A stretch of 64,000 nucleotides of DNA from Rhizobiales bacterium GAS188 (GTDB lineage Bacteria > Pseudomonadota > Alphaproteobacteria > Rhizobiales > Beijerinckiaceae). Made by a program: the position numbers and the translations under genes. The notes under the pieces were generated by a model. It was not told the origin of the DNA. It ran no database searches and saw nothing but the letters and a program-made list of their open reading frames with translations. Location of the stretch: assembly GCA_900104855.1 (NCBI GenBank), contig FNSS01000001.1, forward strand, positions 4,960,001 to 5,024,000. The letters are read 5' to 3'. Below, piece after piece: positions 62,976 to 64,000 of the stretch. Positions within the stretch are counted from its first letter, which is position 1. Every line of letters starts with the position of its first letter.

Positions 62976-63425
62976 CTAGCCGGTGCGGCCGCGAAAGGGG
63001 TCCGGGCCCGGGTTGCGCCCGGCTGCAACCTCGGCCAGCCGGCCGAGGTAATGCGCCCAGCCTTCCGCATGGCCGGCGCATTGATTGGCATTAGGCAAGC
63101 CGGTGTGGGTCAGGCGCAGCAGCGTTCCGTCCGGCTGCTCGAGCAGGTCGATCTCGATCAGGCTCGACCCCGGCGGCACCTCCTCGCTGCCGTCCCAGCC
63201 GAAGCTGTAGGCCAGGCGGTGCACCGGCACCACCTCGCGGAAGGAGCCGCGGGCGGCGCGAGCCCCGGTGACATTGACGAGATAGAGCCCGCCGGGCTGC
63301 GGCTCGACCTGCGCCTCCGTTCCCATCCAGCCCAGGATCTTCTCCGGATCGGTCAGGAGGGCGAACACCGCGGCGGGCGGCGCCGGGATGTGCGTCTCGC
63401 GGCGGACGACGAGGGCCTCTTGCAT
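62976..63425 (-). CDS. SRPBCC/AHSA1-domain protein (third copy)
   Basis: This is a 149-residue protein from ATG 63425 behind GGAGG: ALVVRRETHIPAPPAAVFAL, LTDPEKILGWMGTEAQVEP, GWDGSEEVPPGSSLIEID and LLRLTHTGLPN. It has the family helix-grip motifs. The frame is open upstream into a dead DUF899 gene in the same phase, but the strong ribosome-binding site shows that translation starts here. Confidence 0.87.
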   Translation of the reverse strand: MQEALVVRRETHIPAPPAAVFALLTDPEKILGWMGTEAQVEPQPGGLYLVNVTGARAARGSFREVVPVHRLAYSFGWDGSEEVPPGSSLIEIDLLEQPDGTLLRLTHTGLPNANQCAGHAEGWAHYLGRLAEVAAGRNPGPDPFRGRTG

Positions 63426-63428
63426 CGG

Positions 63429-63854
63429 TATCCTCCATGGTTGCGACAGTTGGAGCAATTGCGAACTAGGGCGGCTGCGCCGAAGGCGGTCGTATTGGAG
63501 GTCGAGGAACTGGTAGGCGCCATTGACCATGTCGATGCCGCGCCCGTGGCAGGAATGGGTGTGGAACACCTTGCCCCTCTCATCCGCGTAGAAAACGCTG
63601 ATTCCCTGCTCGTCCGACGCGCCAATCGACCGAACTTCATAGTTGTAGCATGCCTTGCCCGCAGCTAACTCTTCGGGCGTAAAAGACACGTGGTAGTCGA
63701 AATTATAATCGCTCCCATGGGACGACACCCATGGAAAGCTCCACCCATGCGCTCCTTGTAGGCGCTAACGTTGGCGCGTGAATTCCTTCTCGGCAGCGAG
63801 CAGTTCAAGGCGCGCCTTCAGCCATTCCTCGGGCGAAACGACTTGATTCCGCAT
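63429..63854 (-). pseudogene. DUF899 gene, internally deleted and frameshifted (copy 3)
   Basis: The N-terminus is recognisable from ATG 63854 (VSPEEWLKARLELLAAEKEF). The frame meets a stop about 30 codons in, after KEFTRQR, and the core with the CPxC motif is deleted. It resumes with YKERMG, then a one-base deletion, then the second frame SSHGSDYNFDYHVSFTPEEL and VFHTHSCHGRGIDMVNGAYQ. The end of the gene fuses in frame to the next SRPBCC gene by accident. Confidence 0.83.
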
Positions 63855-63952
63855 AGTTGAGCCCCTGTTTGTTGAGATGCTGGTTTGTTGGTCCTGAAAT
63901 AGATTAGGACCGGATATCGAATGGTGAGAGTGACAAGTGTGACGGGATTCCG

Positions 63953-64000
63953 ATGGACTCGCTGATCACGGCTGCGGCGCGCGCGCTCGCGGCAGGTGAT
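63953..64000 (+). CDS. Start of a gene cut by the window end
   Basis: ATG at 63953 begins MDSLITAAARALAAGD and runs off the window. It recalls the N-terminus of HTH/AraC-like or tetratricopeptide regulators found next to DUF899 genes in Bradyrhizobium-like genomes, but 16 residues are too few to be sure. It is divergent from the dead DUF899 gene, with the same intergenic sequence as at 61683. Confidence 0.5.
   Translation, partial: MDSLITAAARALAAGD

Noticed and set aside
62976-63728. True DUF899-SRPBCC fusion gene
   Set aside because: The DUF899 part lacks its core and has a frameshift upstream; the SRPBCC part has its own strong ribosome-binding site.

Overview
The window is GC-rich, densely coded DNA that looks like an alphaproteobacterial chromosome, most likely Hyphomicrobiales (Rhizobiales). 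The grounds are the codon usage, an Aap-type general amino-acid transporter, GNAT/IclR/LysR-rich gene content, rhizobial-style dispersed palindromes (including a RIME-like element at about 46.2-46.4 kb) and several catabolic clusters. I cannot name a species. No rRNA, tRNA or CRISPR array was recognised.

Layout. 0-0.85 kb: the 3' end of an Ada-type DNA alkylation-repair gene coupled to a 2OG-Fe(II) oxygenase. 0.86-4.2 kb: an AapJ-AapQ-AapM-like amino-acid ABC operon without its ATPase. 4.5-12.8 kb: an IclR regulator and a catabolic set for an aromatic acid (MFS uptake, flavoprotein hydroxylase, HpaH hydratase, fumarylacetoacetase-fold protein, nitroreductase, flavin reductase, CitE/HpaI-family lyase). 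Two copies of a TTAAC-AY-GTTAA palindrome precede the two halves of this set. 13-24 kb: an OmpA-domain protein, a coiled-coil protein, a RidA-SRPBCC fusion coupled to a LivK-like binding protein, a COG2984/COG1101/COG4120-type ABC transporter, an acyltransferase-like protein, an AMP-forming acyl-CoA ligase and an anchored sensor-like protein. 24-28.3 kb: a DapB-family reductase with an altered active site, a piperideine-6-carboxylate-type aldehyde dehydrogenase and an M24 hydrolase.

28.3-38.3 kb: a TetR-controlled hydrolase and a DJ-1 protein, then a LysR-controlled quinone-detoxification set (WrbA, MhqO-like dioxygenase, MhqD-like esterase). An IS110-family element has inserted inside a palindromic repeat within that set, and the empty site can be rebuilt exactly from another copy of the repeat. 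guaA follows. 38.3-44.0 kb: a less GC-rich stretch bounded by guaA and decayed copies of the guaA 3' end. It carries truncated genes, a GST, a nitronate monooxygenase with its divergent LysR, an HNH fragment and a cupin, and reads as a decayed genomic island at the guaA 3' end.

44-64 kb: an accessory region of small families (DUF899, VOC, YCII, DUF1801, ArsR, SRPBCC/AHSA1, cupin) with TetR/LysR/ArsR regulators, an epoxide-hydrolase/methyltransferase/MFS group, and an actinobacterial-looking fragment in which the first 57 codons of a glycosyltransferase run into a rifampin-monooxygenase-like flavoprotein. Repeated duplication, truncation and frameshifting are visible here: three DUF899 loci (one dead), two ArsR-SRPBCC pairs (one split by DUF1801), and a duplicated gene start. 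The best candidate for something poorly described is an orphan PD-(D/E)XK-like protein at 57.9-58.7 kb.
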